A stretch of 43,472 nt of DNA from assembly GCA_902537395.1 (NCBI GenBank), contig CACBBE010000005.1, forward strand, positions 1-43,472. The letters are read 5' to 3'. Position 1 is the first letter of the stretch. Each line of letters opens with the position of its first letter. Under the pieces are notes generated by a model, which searched no databases, was not told the origin of the DNA, and saw nothing but the letters and a program-made list of their open reading frames with translations. Below are positions 27,144 to 37,256 of the stretch, one piece after another. The position numbers were made by a program, and so were the translations under genes. This DNA is from an uncultured Synechococcaceae cyanobacterium (GTDB taxonomy: Bacteria; Cyanobacteriota; Cyanobacteriia; PCC-6307; Cyanobiaceae).

Positions 27144-27887
27144 ATGGATTTAATTAGAAATCAATTTTTTATAGGTTTTTGCATTAATTTTATTTTGATT
27201 TATATATTTTGCAGGATTCCTTTGATGACGAAAAGTGGTTGGGTAAGTGCAGGCATCTTAGGCACAATTTTGTGGGGATGTTTGTCTTGGCAGGGATGGA
27301 TATCAGTTGTAATTTATTTATTAATTGGATCCCTCGTTACCAAAATAGGTTTTAAATTTAAAAAAGCACAAGGAATTGCTGAAAAAAGAGGCGGGAGGAG
27401 AGGTCCTGAGAATGTATGGGGCTCAGCAGCTACAGGATTATTTCTTGCCATTATGACCAAATTTAATGCTGCTAATTTAGTGATGTTTAAAGTAGGTTTT
27501 GCTGCAAGTTTTGCTGCAAAGTTGGCGGATACTTTTGGTAGTGAAATTGGAAAAAGATTTGGTAAAGATACATACTTAATTACTTCACTTAAAAAGGTGG
27601 ATAGGGGAACTGAGGGAGGAATAAGTATAGAAGGAACATTAGCTAGTGTTTTGGGATCAATATTTATGGCTTTTATAATGCTTAGTCTATCAATTATTTC
27701 TACAAAATATCATTTTATAGTTGTTGTAGTTTCTGGATTCTTGGCAACACTTTCCGAAAGTATTATTGGTGCTAAATTTCAAAACAAATATAAATTAAGT
27801 AATGAATTGGTAAATGCTATTCAGACAAGTATTGCTTCTGTTTTTGCTATCTTTGCTCTTATTTTATATTCATATTTTTTAAATTAA
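27144..27887 (+). CDS. DUF92 membrane protein, VTE6-like phytyl-phosphate kinase candidate
   Basis: The 247-residue protein has about six membrane helices. The DUF92 signature is present: RGGRRGPENVWGSAATG and FAASFAAKLADTFGSEIGKRFG, then TSLKKVDRGTEGGISIEGT. Plant VTE6 of this family phosphorylates phytyl phosphate released from chlorophyll, feeding tocopherol and quinone synthesis. Family membership is clear; the substrate here is inferred. It starts 6 bases after rsmE. Confidence 0.8.
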   Translation: MDLIRNQFFIGFCINFILIYIFCRIPLMTKSGWVSAGILGTILWGCLSWQGWISVVIYLLIGSLVTKIGFKFKKAQGIAEKRGGRRGPENVWGSAATGLFLAIMTKFNAANLVMFKVGFAASFAAKLADTFGSEIGKRFGKDTYLITSLKKVDRGTEGGISIEGTLASVLGSIFMAFIMLSLSIISTKYHFIVVVVSGFLATLSESIIGAKFQNKYKLSNELVNAIQTSIASVFAIFALILYSYFLN

Positions 27888-27903
27888 TAATATTTGAAAA
27901 GAC

Positions 27904-28554
27904 CTAAGATCCCTTCCATTTTGCAAGAATCTCCCAGCTTTTAAGTCTTTGGAAAAGCCAGAAATGACCTTCGGAATTTAGATGAATTCCATCATGCGTA
28001 ATCCAATTTTTACTCCTTTTATCAGAGTACATTTCTCTAAAAGTAGGAAGAAATGGGACATTCTGATTGAGGCATACTTCCTCCATTCTCCTTTCATAAG
28101 AATTACAAAAATCATTTGAGTACCATAGACATCCTGCGAACGGCATTTTGCTTTCGTCTACTGGTGTCAAACCAATAACAAATAAATTTGTTTGAGAGTT
28201 CATTTCATTAATTAGCCTCTCTAATCCATATTCAAATCCATCTATATCTAATTGATGTCTTCCATTTATCTGACCAATTGCTGCAGTGTCGTTAAGACCT
28301 ACATTTAGTAGGATTGCTTTAGGTTTATTTCTTCTCGTTTCTCCTCTAGATGACCATTCTTTTTCCCATCTAGATGAAACTTTTTCTATCCCATCTCCCC
28401 TAACGCCAAGTTGATAAATAACTGGCCCATTTTGGTTATTACCCCAATCTTTTCTAAGCCTCTCACACCATCCACCACCCTCATTATCTCCCCATCCATA
28501 AACTGAGCTATCCCCAATTACAACAAGCTGTTTTGGTAAACTAATCACTATCAC
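27904..28554 (-). CDS. SGNH/GDSL-family hydrolase
   Basis: The 216-residue protein has block I VIGDSSVYGWG (nucleophile Ser in GDS), block III LLNVGLNDTA (Gly and Asn oxyanion residues) and block V THDGIHLNSEGH with the catalytic Asp-x-x-His. It has no clear signal peptide, so it is probably cytoplasmic. The substrate (acyl ester, lipid or sugar acetyl) is not evident. The start is GTG at 28554. Confidence 0.87.
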   Translation of the reverse strand: MIVISLPKQLVVIGDSSVYGWGDNEGGGWCERLRKDWGNNQNGPVIYQLGVRGDGIEKVSSRWEKEWSSRGETRRNKPKAILLNVGLNDTAAIGQINGRHQLDIDGFEYGLERLINEMNSQTNLFVIGLTPVDESKMPFAGCLWYSNDFCNSYERRMEEVCLNQNVPFLPTFREMYSDKRSKNWITHDGIHLNSEGHFWLFQRLKSWEILAKWKGS

Positions 28555-28599
28555 CGAAAAAAAAAATAATTACTTGATTTAACAAATTATTCTTACAAA

Positions 28600-30102
28600 T
28601 CAAGTTAAACTATTCTTGATTTTACCATTTATTAATTCTCCAACTATTGCGATGGAGCTATAAGCTATCAAAACTATGGTGACTTCTTGCCATGCGAAGG
28701 AACTTAGTGATTCTTGCAATTGCCAACCTAGACCAACACTTCCAATAACCCCAACAATTGCAGTTTCTCTAATAATGATGTCAGATCTATAAGCGCAATA
28801 TGCTAGGTAACTTTTTGCTTGTTGAGAAAATAAACCTAAAAGCCAACTAGTCTTTTTTGAGATTCCTAGAGATTTCATTGCAATATAATTTCTCTTGTCT
28901 TGGCTATCTAGATTTGTAAAAAGTAATTTGCTAGTAATACCAGCGTTGTGGAGACCTAATGTTAAAGCTGCTAAAGATAAAGAAGGATTATTAAAAGTTA
29001 ATAGAGTTAGAAGTATTACAGGTGTAGGTATTAAACGTAATAAAAATGCAAAAATTTTTATAAAAAATTTAGAACTATTGTTGTTAAAAATTCCTATTAC
29101 TAATGGAGGTAAACTGATTGCGATTCCTGTTGATAAAAGACTTAAAATTATTGTTTCTAATATAAGTTTTAAGAAATCAATTAATCCTAAATCTGAGCTT
29201 GATTTAAAAAGAGAATTAACGGAATTAAAATTTTCAAAATTATTATTAAAAATAAAATAAAGTAAATATGAAAAAGAAAATAAAATTGTTATGAAAAAAA
29301 CTGCAATAAAAAAAATAGATAGGATTTTATTTGTAGTATTAAATTTTATTTTTTTAAATATTAATCCAGAAAGAATTATCAAAATTGCTAAGGACCATAA
29401 ATAAGTCCATAACTCTCTAAAATTCAAAGTTTGGAAAGATAAAAAAATACTGGTACCTATTCCTCCAATCCCAAAAAGTCCTAAAATCACAGTACTTCTT
29501 ATTGAACACTCTAATCGATATAAACCAAAGTTTTTAAATGTATTTATTATTGGATTCCATATTAAAGTTAGTAAAGCAGAAAATTTAGGTGCATTTATTT
29601 GATTTATAGAGTTAAAACTTTTGTAGTCAATAGTTTCTAATTGTTCAGCAAAAACTTTTGAATTTACAGCAATATAAGGTATACATATAGCTATTATTCC
29701 TATCGAAAAATTTATTCCATATATTTGCATTAATATTATTCCCCAAACCACTTCGTGTATAGATCTAATTATTGTTAGAAAAAACCTTATTATGCGGTAG
29801 AAAAAATTTGGAATATTAAAGATTTTATAAAAAATATTTGAGGAAATTATTCCAAAAATTGCTCCAAAAATAATACTTACTAACCAACTAAATAAACCAA
29901 TTAAAATGGTTTCATTTAATCGCTTAATTACGGTAATAATAATTTCATTATCGATCTTGGGATTAAATGCAGAAATTAAGAATTCTTGGAATAATTTAAA
30001 TCCTCCAAAATGAATATTGTTTATTAATTGATACCCTAGAGGTATGCATACCAAAATTGGAAGAAAAGATAATGAGGTATAGTTTAATTTTAATTTGTTC
30101 AA
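28600..30102 (-). CDS. phnE: Phosphonate/phosphite ABC permease, tandem-fused PhnE
   Basis: The 500-residue permease is about twice the usual PhnE length and consists of two homologous halves. Each has its own cytoplasmic coupling loop: STVILGLFGIGGIG near residue 203 and ETAIVGVIGSVGLGW near 450. About twelve membrane helices are predicted, giving a full pseudo-dimer pore in one chain. The start is TTG at 30102, 4 bases after phnC. It works with PhnC (ATPase) and PhnD (binding protein). Confidence 0.88.
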   Translation of the reverse strand: MNKLKLNYTSLSFLPILVCIPLGYQLINNIHFGGFKLFQEFLISAFNPKIDNEIIITVIKRLNETILIGLFSWLVSIIFGAIFGIISSNIFYKIFNIPNFFYRIIRFFLTIIRSIHEVVWGIILMQIYGINFSIGIIAICIPYIAVNSKVFAEQLETIDYKSFNSINQINAPKFSALLTLIWNPIINTFKNFGLYRLECSIRSTVILGLFGIGGIGTSIFLSFQTLNFRELWTYLWSLAILIILSGLIFKKIKFNTTNKILSIFFIAVFFITILFSFSYLLYFIFNNNFENFNSVNSLFKSSSDLGLIDFLKLILETIILSLLSTGIAISLPPLVIGIFNNNSSKFFIKIFAFLLRLIPTPVILLTLLTFNNPSLSLAALTLGLHNAGITSKLLFTNLDSQDKRNYIAMKSLGISKKTSWLLGLFSQQAKSYLAYCAYRSDIIIRETAIVGVIGSVGLGWQLQESLSSFAWQEVTIVLIAYSSIAIVGELINGKIKNSLT

Positions 30103-30106
30103 CTAA

Positions 30107-30847
30107 TTAATATATTTTCTCTAAATGAATCTTCTTTAAGTTATTTCTTTTGATATTGAAAAAAATTTTACCATCCCTTATTCCAATAACTTTATCGAAA
30201 TCTTTCAGCAAATCTAATCTATGTAATGCAACTAATGCCGTCTTTGGGGATTTTTTTGTTTTATTTTTATCTACATTTTCTAGCAGAAGGTTTTTAATTG
30301 TTGTTATCAATTTGGGATCTAGATTATTAAAAGGCTCATCTGCAAGTAATATATTTGATTCTTGAATTAATGATCTAGCTATAGCCACCCTTTGTTTTTG
30401 CCCCCCAGATAGATTTCTGATTTTTTTGTCATAAATAGAGTTATGAAGTCTACATAATTTCATGTATTTATGCGCCTTCTTAAAAGAACTTATATTTAGT
30501 AAATTTTTAAAAGCGAAATAAAAATTGTTTTCCGCTAGTAGTCCACAATTAACATTTTGTTCTGCAGAGAGATCTTCTATTAATCTTAAATCTTGCCATA
30601 TAGTTGTTATTTTACTTTTCTGCTTTCTATCTAATTCTTCGAAACTTTCATTGAATAATTTAACCTCACCTTGAGTTGGCTTTATAGTGCCATTAAGTAC
30701 TGATATAAGTGTAGTTTTTCCTGAACCGCTTTTACCTAAAAGTGCAATTTTTTCCCCAGAATTTATTTTTAAATTTATTTTATTTAGGATCAGATCATTT
30801 TTGTATTTATAAGATATATTCTCTAATTCTAAGACAGTATTATTCAT
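30107..30847 (-). CDS. phnC: Phosphonate/phosphite ABC transporter ATPase
   Basis: The 246-residue ATPase has Walker [14 protein letters not shown]-loop TTIWQDLRL, signature LSGGQKQRVAIARSL and Walker B ILLADEPFNNLD. Context between phnD and phnE and overall similarity to PhnC define it. The ATG overlaps the phnD stop by 4 bases (ATGA), a translational coupling junction. It powers uptake of phosphite or phosphonates. Confidence 0.9.
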   Translation of the reverse strand: MNNTVLELENISYKYKNDLILNKINLKINSGEKIALLGKSGSGKTTLISVLNGTIKPTQGEVKLFNESFEELDRKQKSKITTIWQDLRLIEDLSAEQNVNCGLLAENNFYFAFKNLLNISSFKKAHKYMKLCRLHNSIYDKKIRNLSGGQKQRVAIARSLIQESNILLADEPFNNLDPKLITTIKNLLLENVDKNKTKKSPKTALVALHRLDLLKDFDKVIGIRDGKIFFNIKRNNLKKIHLEKIY

Positions 30848-31737
30848 CTAATTTTATTTAATTTCCTCCCGATTTCCTCTATATTTTTATATTGTTTTGA
30901 TTCTGCCTTTATAAATCTTTTTGCTTTGAACATATCTAATATCTGTTTATGTGATTTTTGCTTTATATCTAAATTTAGAATTACTGATTTAAGTTCTTTT
31001 GTAAACCCTTCCCCGAATCTATTTTCAAGATCACCTTGAGCTACCCAATGATAGTCAACATATTCTGGTGTGATCCAGAATAATTCTAAATTACTTGTTC
31101 TTTTGGGATTATTTTTAAGATTGTTTTCCCAAACCTGTTTATTTAAAGCTCCAGCATCAAATGCCCCACTATTAACTAAAGCTATAGTGGCATCATGACT
31201 CCCACTAAAACCTGCTTTTTTCCCTTTAAAATGTTTAATTTCTACCCCTGCTTGATTTAAAAAATATTCTGGCATTAATCTTCCAGAAGTTGAGTTTTCA
31301 GAGCCAAAAGTAAATCTTAAATCCTTTAGTTTTTTAAGTCCTTTAATGTTTGAAATTGAGTTAAGTTCTAAATTTTTGTTTACTATAAAAACACTTTTAA
31401 ATTCCTTATCGATATCTCTTTGAGCTATGACAATTGAATTAGGTGTTTGTAATCTTGCTTGAACTCCTGATAAACCGCCAAACCAAACTAAATCTAAATC
31501 TTTAGTTCTAAATCCAGTTACTGCTGCGACATAATTAATAACAGGAATGTATTTAACTTCTACATCAAGTTGTTGGGATAATTCTTTTGAAAATAAATTA
31601 AATCTTTTGTTCAAAACATCTTGGTTTTGATCAGGTATTGCTCCAACTTTTAAAACTTTAGGATTTGAAAATACAGGTGATGAAAAAACAGAAAATAATA
31701 GAGATGAACTTAGTAGGAAATTCTTTAAATTATACAC
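30844..31737 (-). CDS. phnD: Phosphonate/phosphite-binding protein
   Basis: The 297-residue protein has a signal peptide (about 1-24) and a PhnD-type periplasmic fold: KVGAIPDQN, the hinge YVAAVTGFR, DLVWFGGLSGVQAR, and the ligand-binding ENSTSGRLMPEYFL. Prochlorococcus PhnD homologues bind phosphite and small phosphonates. The start is GTG at 31737, only 12 bases after aspC. No room for a separate promoter or Pho box exists in that gap. Confidence 0.9.
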   Translation of the reverse strand: MYNLKNFLLSSSLLFSVFSSPVFSNPKVLKVGAIPDQNQDVLNKRFNLFSKELSQQLDVEVKYIPVINYVAAVTGFRTKDLDLVWFGGLSGVQARLQTPNSIVIAQRDIDKEFKSVFIVNKNLELNSISNIKGLKKLKDLRFTFGSENSTSGRLMPEYFLNQAGVEIKHFKGKKAGFSGSHDATIALVNSGAFDAGALNKQVWENNLKNNPKRTSNLELFWITPEYVDYHWVAQGDLENRFGEGFTKELKSVILNLDIKQKSHKQILDMFKAKRFIKAESKQYKNIEEIGRKLNKIR

Positions 31738-31749
31738 AACTTAGTTAAA

Positions 31750-32946
31750 TTAATAGTATTCTGAGATTGCTTTTTCAAGCCTCTGTAGTCCATCTTTTAT
31801 TTTAATTTCTGAAGCTGCACAAGATAATCTTATACATTGATCAGCTCCAAAAGCTTTCCCAGGTACAACAACTAATCCGTAATCTTGAAGAGCTTTATTG
31901 CAGAAATCAACAGAAGTAATTGAGGAGTTGGGTAATTTTGGAAATGCGTAAAATGCTCCGTTAGGTTCTTCAATATAAATCCCATTTATATTATTAAGGC
32001 CCTCATAGAGAAGTCTTCTTCTTTGATCATAATGGCTATTTATCATTGAGAAAAACTCATTATTAATTTTTAAAGCCTCTAAAGCACCTTTTTGAACAAA
32101 AGAGCAAACATTACTTGTACTTTGACTTTGTAATGCTGAGGATGCTTTGATTACATCTTTGGAACCTACTAAATAACCTATCCTCCAGCCAGTCATAGCC
32201 CATCCTTTCGCAAACCCATTTATTATAAAAATTCTATCTTTTAAGTCATTTGCTAATGAAGATAAACTGTAGTGTTTAAATTCTTTTTTAAGGATTAGTT
32301 CGTAAATCTCATCAGAAAGAATATTGATATTTGGATTTTCTCTAGCTAAATTGGCAATTTGTAATAATTCTTCCTTTGACATAACTCTTCCAGTAGGGTT
32401 ATTAGGAGAATTGATAATTATAAATTTAGTTTTTGAAGAGATTTTAGACTTCAAATCTTCTAAATTTGTTTTGAATCCATCTTCTGCAGAAGAATTTGTA
32501 AAAATTGGCTTCCCACCCGCCAATCTAACCATCTGGGGATAACTTAACCAATATGGAGAAGGAATAATAACTTCGTCTCCAGTATTTAACAATACTTGGA
32601 AAAGATTATATATTGCTTGCTTAGCACCATTTGTGACCATTACATTTTCAAATTCATAATTTAAATCGTTTTTAATTTGAAGTTTATTTGCAATTGCTTT
32701 TCGGAGATCTAAATTCCCCGCTGCGGGCCCGTACTTTGTAAATCCATCAAATATAGCTTTACTCGTAGCCTCTATAACTTCTTTTGGGGCATTAAAATCA
32801 GGTTCACCTGCACTTAAATTGCAAATATCTACTCCTTCTGCAGATAATTGATTTGCTTTAGCACTTATCTGCAATGTTAGAGAAGGCTCAATTGAAAGTG
32901 CCCGATTAGATAAATTAACTTTACTCATTGACTTATGACTTTTCAA
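31750..32946 (-). CDS. aspC: Aspartate aminotransferase (class I, PLP)
   Basis: The 398-residue aminotransferase has SAGEPDFNAP (48-54), VTNGAKQAIYN, PSPYW, NSPNNPTGRV, SDEIYE (211-216) and the PLP lysine K247 in GFAKGWAMTGWRIGY. These fit the bacterial subgroup Ib AspC. Starts at 32946 or at the second Met (codon 7) are both possible. It is the first gene of a probable aspC-phnD-phnC-phnE transcription unit on the minus strand. Confidence 0.92.
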   Translation of the reverse strand: MKSHKSMSKVNLSNRALSIEPSLTLQISAKANQLSAEGVDICNLSAGEPDFNAPKEVIEATSKAIFDGFTKYGPAAGNLDLRKAIANKLQIKNDLNYEFENVMVTNGAKQAIYNLFQVLLNTGDEVIIPSPYWLSYPQMVRLAGGKPIFTNSSAEDGFKTNLEDLKSKISSKTKFIIINSPNNPTGRVMSKEELLQIANLARENPNINILSDEIYELILKKEFKHYSLSSLANDLKDRIFIINGFAKGWAMTGWRIGYLVGSKDVIKASSALQSQSTSNVCSFVQKGALEALKINNEFFSMINSHYDQRRRLLYEGLNNINGIYIEEPNGAFYAFPKLPNSSITSVDFCNKALQDYGLVVVPGKAFGADQCIRLSCAASEIKIKDGLQRLEKAISEYY

Positions 32947-33089
32947 ATATGACTTTTAATAATGACAAATGCATAAATTAAGAATAAATAAAACTATCAC
33001 ACTATGGTTTAATTTAGTTCATTTTCTTAATCTATTTTATTTTCATGTTTTGAGTTCTTAAGATAAAAATATTTAAAGTTTTATTTTCG

Positions 33090-33593
33090 GTGAAAAGGTT
33101 AGTAATTGGTAGAGGAAGTGTATTTGCAGATTTGTTAGTAATTGGTGAGGCACCTGGAGCCCAGGAAGATTTAGAAGGAAAACCTTATGTAGGTAAATCT
33201 GGTAAGTTATTAAACGAATTATTAATACAAGCTGGTATTGATTATAAGAAGGATGTTTATTTTTGTAATGTAATTAAATGTCGTCCACCAAATAACAGAA
33301 AACCCACTGCTAGAGAAATTAATATTCATAAACCTTGGTTATTACAGCAAATAAAGTTAGTCGATCCAAAATTTATATTACTTACTGGTTCTACTGCTAT
33401 GAGAGCTATTTTAGAAGTTAAAGATCCTATAAGTAATTTAAGAGGTCAATGGATTAAAAAAGATGGGAGAGAAATTATGGTAATTTTTCATCCATCTTAT
33501 TTGTTGAGATTTCCTTCAAAGGAAATCAATAAACCTTACCATCTAACTTTGAAAGACCTAGAGAATGTTGGTGGTAAACTATATGCCGTATAA
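33090..33593 (+). CDS. Family-4-like uracil-DNA glycosylase, iron-sulfur ligands largely missing
   Basis: The 167-residue protein has the family-4 motifs GEAPGAQEDLEGKPYVGKSG and FHPSYLLR, and KCRPPNNRKPT. Standard members begin with a CxxC about 20 residues earlier and have four Cys ligating a 4Fe-4S cluster. Here the CxxC segment is absent, and the last ligand position is His (H80), leaving C64. The start is GTG at 33090, because an in-frame stop at 33051 blocks real extension. ispG follows after 35 bases. It could be a cluster-free enzyme or a degraded one; the active-site motifs are intact. Confidence 0.8.
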   Translation: MKRLVIGRGSVFADLLVIGEAPGAQEDLEGKPYVGKSGKLLNELLIQAGIDYKKDVYFCNVIKCRPPNNRKPTAREINIHKPWLLQQIKLVDPKFILLTGSTAMRAILEVKDPISNLRGQWIKKDGREIMVIFHPSYLLRFPSKEINKPYHLTLKDLENVGGKLYAV

Positions 33594-33628
33594 TTTAGTG
33601 AAATCCTTTTTGAATATCAAGAATTTTA

Positions 33629-34846
33629 ATGTCATTAACTCAATCTAAAGAGGTTAATAGTCTCTCCAAAAGATATTCAACTCATATTGAGAGAAGGATA
33701 ACTAGAACAGTTATGGTGGGTGATATAGCTATTGGAAGTGATTATCCAGTAAGAGTTCAATCGATGATAAATGAAGATACTATGGATGTCGAAAATGCTT
33801 ACTTAGCTATCAAAAGACTTCATGATGTGGGTTGTGAAATAGTAAGGTTAACTGTCCCTTCCTTAGCACATGCCAAAGCAGTAGGAGATATAAAGGCAAA
33901 ATTACTAGAAAATAATATCAATACCCCCTTGGTGGCTGATGTTCACCATAATGGTATGAAAATTGCAATGGAAGTTGCAAAACATGTTGATAAAGTAAGA
34001 ATTAATCCTGGATTGTTTGTTTTTGAAAAATCAGACCCTAAAAGAACTGAATATACAGATGAGGAATTTGAAACTATTAAGCAAACAATACTTAAAAGAT
34101 TTACCCCTTTAGTAGAAGTTTTAAAGGCTGAAAACAAAGCTCTAAGGATTGGAGTTAATCATGGGTCTCTATCTGAGAGGATGCTTTTTACTTATGGAGA
34201 TACGCCATTAGGAATGACAGAATCTGCGATGGAGTTCGTCAAAATTTGTGATGAGCTTGATTTTCATAACATAATTATTTCTATGAAAGCTTCTAGGGCT
34301 CCGGTGATGATGGCAGCTTACAGAATGATTGCAGATAGGCTTGACTCAGAAGGATATAACTATCCCTTACATTTAGGAGTAACCGAAGCTGGTGATGGTG
34401 ATTATGGAAGGATTAAAAGTACTGCTGGAATTGGAACGCTTTTAGCAGAGGGATTAGGAGATACCATCAGGGTTTCCTTAACAGAAGCTCCAGAAAAGGA
34501 AATACCAGTGTGCTATTCAATTTTGCAATCTTTAGGATTAAGAAAAACAATGGTTGAATACATCAGTTGCCCCAGTTGTGGTAGAACACTTTTCAATCTA
34601 GAAGAAGTTGTAGATAAAGTTAGGAACGCTACCTCACATTTGACGGGTCTAGATATAGCAATAATGGGATGTATTGTTAATGGACCAGGAGAAATGGCAG
34701 ATGCTGATTATGGTTATGTTGGAAAAGGTAAAGGAACTATTGCCTTATATAGAAGAAAAGAGGAGATAAAAAGAGTACCTGAAGATGAGGGTGTTAATGC
34801 TTTAATCCAACTTATTAAGGATGATGGGAAGTGGATTGATCCTTAA
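33629..34846 (+). CDS. ispG: 4-hydroxy-3-methylbut-2-en-1-yl diphosphate synthase
   Basis: IspG (GcpE) makes HMBPP from methylerythritol cyclodiphosphate in isoprenoid synthesis, using a 4Fe-4S cluster. The 405-residue length fits cyanobacterial, ferredoxin-dependent IspG. The start of the TIM barrel has [11 protein letters not shown] and [12 protein letters not shown]. The cluster motif ISCPSCGRT (Cys pair) with [10 protein letters not shown] is near the end. ATG at 33629. Confidence 0.96.
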   Translation: MSLTQSKEVNSLSKRYSTHIERRITRTVMVGDIAIGSDYPVRVQSMINEDTMDVENAYLAIKRLHDVGCEIVRLTVPSLAHAKAVGDIKAKLLENNINTPLVADVHHNGMKIAMEVAKHVDKVRINPGLFVFEKSDPKRTEYTDEEFETIKQTILKRFTPLVEVLKAENKALRIGVNHGSLSERMLFTYGDTPLGMTESAMEFVKICDELDFHNIIISMKASRAPVMMAAYRMIADRLDSEGYNYPLHLGVTEAGDGDYGRIKSTAGIGTLLAEGLGDTIRVSLTEAPEKEIPVCYSILQSLGLRKTMVEYISCPSCGRTLFNLEEVVDKVRNATSHLTGLDIAIMGCIVNGPGEMADADYGYVGKGKGTIALYRRKEEIKRVPEDEGVNALIQLIKDDGKWIDP

Positions 34847-34895
34847 GGATTTGTCAAATTTTTGAATTATAAATAAATTCTTTTTATAATAAGAA

Positions 34896-36242
34896 ATGTC
34901 GAATTATTTGAAGATAAGAAAATTGCTTAAAAAAAAATATATATTTCTTTTTGCGACATCCTTTTCTGGGTTATTTTTAAATAATTTTGCAGAGGCAACA
35001 GTTTTAAATAATAGTTATAAAGAAGTAATTGATCATGTTTGGCAAATTGTATATAGAGATTTTCTTGATTCAAACGGCAAATTTCAAAAGTCCAATTGGA
35101 TTAATCTAAGAAAAGAAGTTTTATCAAAAACATATTCAGACAGCAATGAAGCATATGATGCGATTAGAGATATGCTTTCTAATTTAGATGATTCTTATAC
35201 AAGATTTTTAGAACCTAAGGAATTTAATCAAATGAGAATTGATACCTCTGGGGAATTAACTGGAGTTGGTATCCAAATAGTTAAAGATAAAGAATCTGAT
35301 GATTTAATAATTATTTCTCCCATAGAGGGCACCCCTGCATTTGATGCTGGAATTAAAGCTAGAGATAAAATATTATCCATAGATGATATTTCTACTGAAG
35401 GTATGAATATTGAGGATGCCGTGAAATTAATAAGAGGACAAAGAGGTACTAAAGTAAAGCTTGAAATTCTTAGAGGTTCTCAATCCTTTTTTAAGACTTT
35501 ATCAAGAGAAAAAATTGAAATAAAATCTGTATCAAGTAAAGTCAATCAAACCAAAAACGGCTTATCAATTGGCTATTTAAGAATTAAACAATTTAATGCA
35601 AATGCATCAAAAGAGACTAGAGATGCTATTAAGGATTTAGAAACAAAAAAAGTCGCAGGATATGTTCTTGACTTGAGAAGTAATCCTGGAGGTTTATTAG
35701 AATCAAGCATTGATATCTCAAGGCACTTCATTAACAAAGGAGTAATTGTAAGTACGGTAAGTAAAGATGGTTTAAAAGAAACAAAAAAAGGAAACGGTCA
35801 AGCTCTAACAAAAAAGCCCTTAGTTGTCTTAGTTAATGAGGGTTCTGCTAGTGCTAGTGAAATAGTCTCTGGCGCAATAAAGGACAACAAAAGAGGAAAA
35901 TTAGTCGGGAAGAAAACTTTTGGTAAAGGTTTAGTTCAATCTATGAGAACATTAGTTGATGGTTCAGGTCTAACTGTTACAGTCGCTAAGTATTTGACTC
36001 CGAACGGCACTGACATAAACAAATCTGGAATTATTCCAGACATAGAAGTAAAAATGAATATAAACCCTTTACTTCAAAGAGAGATAGGAACTAGAAAAGA
36101 TAAACAATATAGAGCTGGCGAAAAAGAGCTAATAAATATAATTAATAGAAAGAATCAGATAAGCGAATTTAAGCCCGACACCACAAACCTTAATGCATTC
36201 TTAAAAATTAATAAGGAAGATAAAGTATTTCCATTAAATTAA
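34896..36242 (+). CDS. ctpA: Carboxyl-terminal processing protease (S41 family)
   Basis: The 448-residue protein has an N-terminal export segment (about 1-33), a PDZ domain (about 105-195) and a peptidase domain with DLRSNPGGLLESS, NEGSASASEIVSGA (catalytic Ser) and GKKTFGKGLVQS (catalytic Lys). CtpA matures D1 of photosystem II in cyanobacteria, but picocyanobacteria have paralogues and this one could be CtpB or CtpC. Its end overlaps the convergent nadA by 4 bases. Confidence 0.88.
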   Translation: MSNYLKIRKLLKKKYIFLFATSFSGLFLNNFAEATVLNNSYKEVIDHVWQIVYRDFLDSNGKFQKSNWINLRKEVLSKTYSDSNEAYDAIRDMLSNLDDSYTRFLEPKEFNQMRIDTSGELTGVGIQIVKDKESDDLIIISPIEGTPAFDAGIKARDKILSIDDISTEGMNIEDAVKLIRGQRGTKVKLEILRGSQSFFKTLSREKIEIKSVSSKVNQTKNGLSIGYLRIKQFNANASKETRDAIKDLETKKVAGYVLDLRSNPGGLLESSIDISRHFINKGVIVSTVSKDGLKETKKGNGQALTKKPLVVLVNEGSASASEIVSGAIKDNKRGKLVGKKTFGKGLVQSMRTLVDGSGLTVTVAKYLTPNGTDINKSGIIPDIEVKMNINPLLQREIGTRKDKQYRAGEKELINIINRKNQISEFKPDTTNLNAFLKINKEDKVFPLN

Positions 36243-37153
36243 TTACTCATATCTAGCATTCTCTTTATTGGTACATATGCTCTTCTTATTATTTCCGGGT
36301 CTAGTTCGATAGACGGGGAATTATTTTTCAAACAATCAAGAATTTTTTCTAAAGTATTTAATTTCATATATGGACACTCGTTACATTTACAACCTTCTAC
36401 ATCTGGGACTTCAATAAAAATTTTATTAGGTTCTTTCTTTTTCATTTGATGAATTATTCCAGGTTCAGTTAGTACCATGTAAGTTTTAGATGGATCTTTA
36501 CTTACGAAATCAAGCAGCTTACTTGTTGATCCAATAAAGTCTGAGAGGATTAGTAAATTTTGACTACATTCAGGATGAGCAATTACTTTTGATCCTGGAT
36601 TTTGATATTTTAATTTTAGAAGCGCTTCTTCACTAAACGATTCATGAACAATGCAGCTGCCAGGCCATAATTTAAGATCTCTTCCTGAATTTTTCTGAAC
36701 CCATCTCCCAAGGTTCTGATCTGGTGCAAATATTATCTTTTTATCTTCAGGTATCTTTTTAATTAATGAGACTGCATTACTGCTTGTACATATCAGATCA
36801 CTTTGAGCTTTTACTTCTGCAGTACAATTTATATAACTCACAACATAGTGATCTGGATTTTCTTCCCTGAACTTTTGAAATTTATCTGAGGGACAATCGT
36901 CTGCTAATGAGCATCCTGCGTCAATATCTGGTAAAAGTACTTTTTTATTTGGGCTAAGTATTTTTGCGGTTTCGGCCATAAAGTGCACACCGCAAAAAAT
37001 TATAATGTCTGCGTCATTATTTGCAGCTTTCCTAGATAGATCTAATGAATCGCCAATAAAATCTGCAATTTCCTGAATCTCTGGAGCTTGATAATAGTGC
37101 GCAAGAATAATTGCATTAGCTTTTTCGCAACGCTCCTTTATTTCAGAAATCAA
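36239..37153 (-). CDS. nadA: Quinolinate synthase A
   Basis: NadA condenses iminoaspartate with dihydroxyacetone phosphate to quinolinate in NAD synthesis, using a 4Fe-4S cluster. The 304-residue protein shows AIILAHYYQAPEIQ, GDSLDLSR, the cluster Cys region SYINCTAEVKA, HPEC and the C-terminal VEGCKCNECPYMKLN. The annotated start is TTG at 37153. The open frame continues upstream to a stop with only CTG/ATC/ATA candidates, so a longer N-terminus of up to 20 residues is possible. Confidence 0.95.
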   Translation of the reverse strand: MISEIKERCEKANAIILAHYYQAPEIQEIADFIGDSLDLSRKAANNDADIIIFCGVHFMAETAKILSPNKKVLLPDIDAGCSLADDCPSDKFQKFREENPDHYVVSYINCTAEVKAQSDLICTSSNAVSLIKKIPEDKKIIFAPDQNLGRWVQKNSGRDLKLWPGSCIVHESFSEEALLKLKYQNPGSKVIAHPECSQNLLILSDFIGSTSKLLDFVSKDPSKTYMVLTEPGIIHQMKKKEPNKIFIEVPDVEGCKCNECPYMKLNTLEKILDCLKNNSPSIELDPEIIRRAYVPIKRMLDMSN

Positions 37154-37256
37154 ATCCTCTTCGTTTTGAACTGATTTCTGTTTTGCAGTAGAAGTTATAC
37201 TGGTCAGGATTTAGAATATCTCTAAATAGATTATATGCCTTTAAACAGAAAAAATT

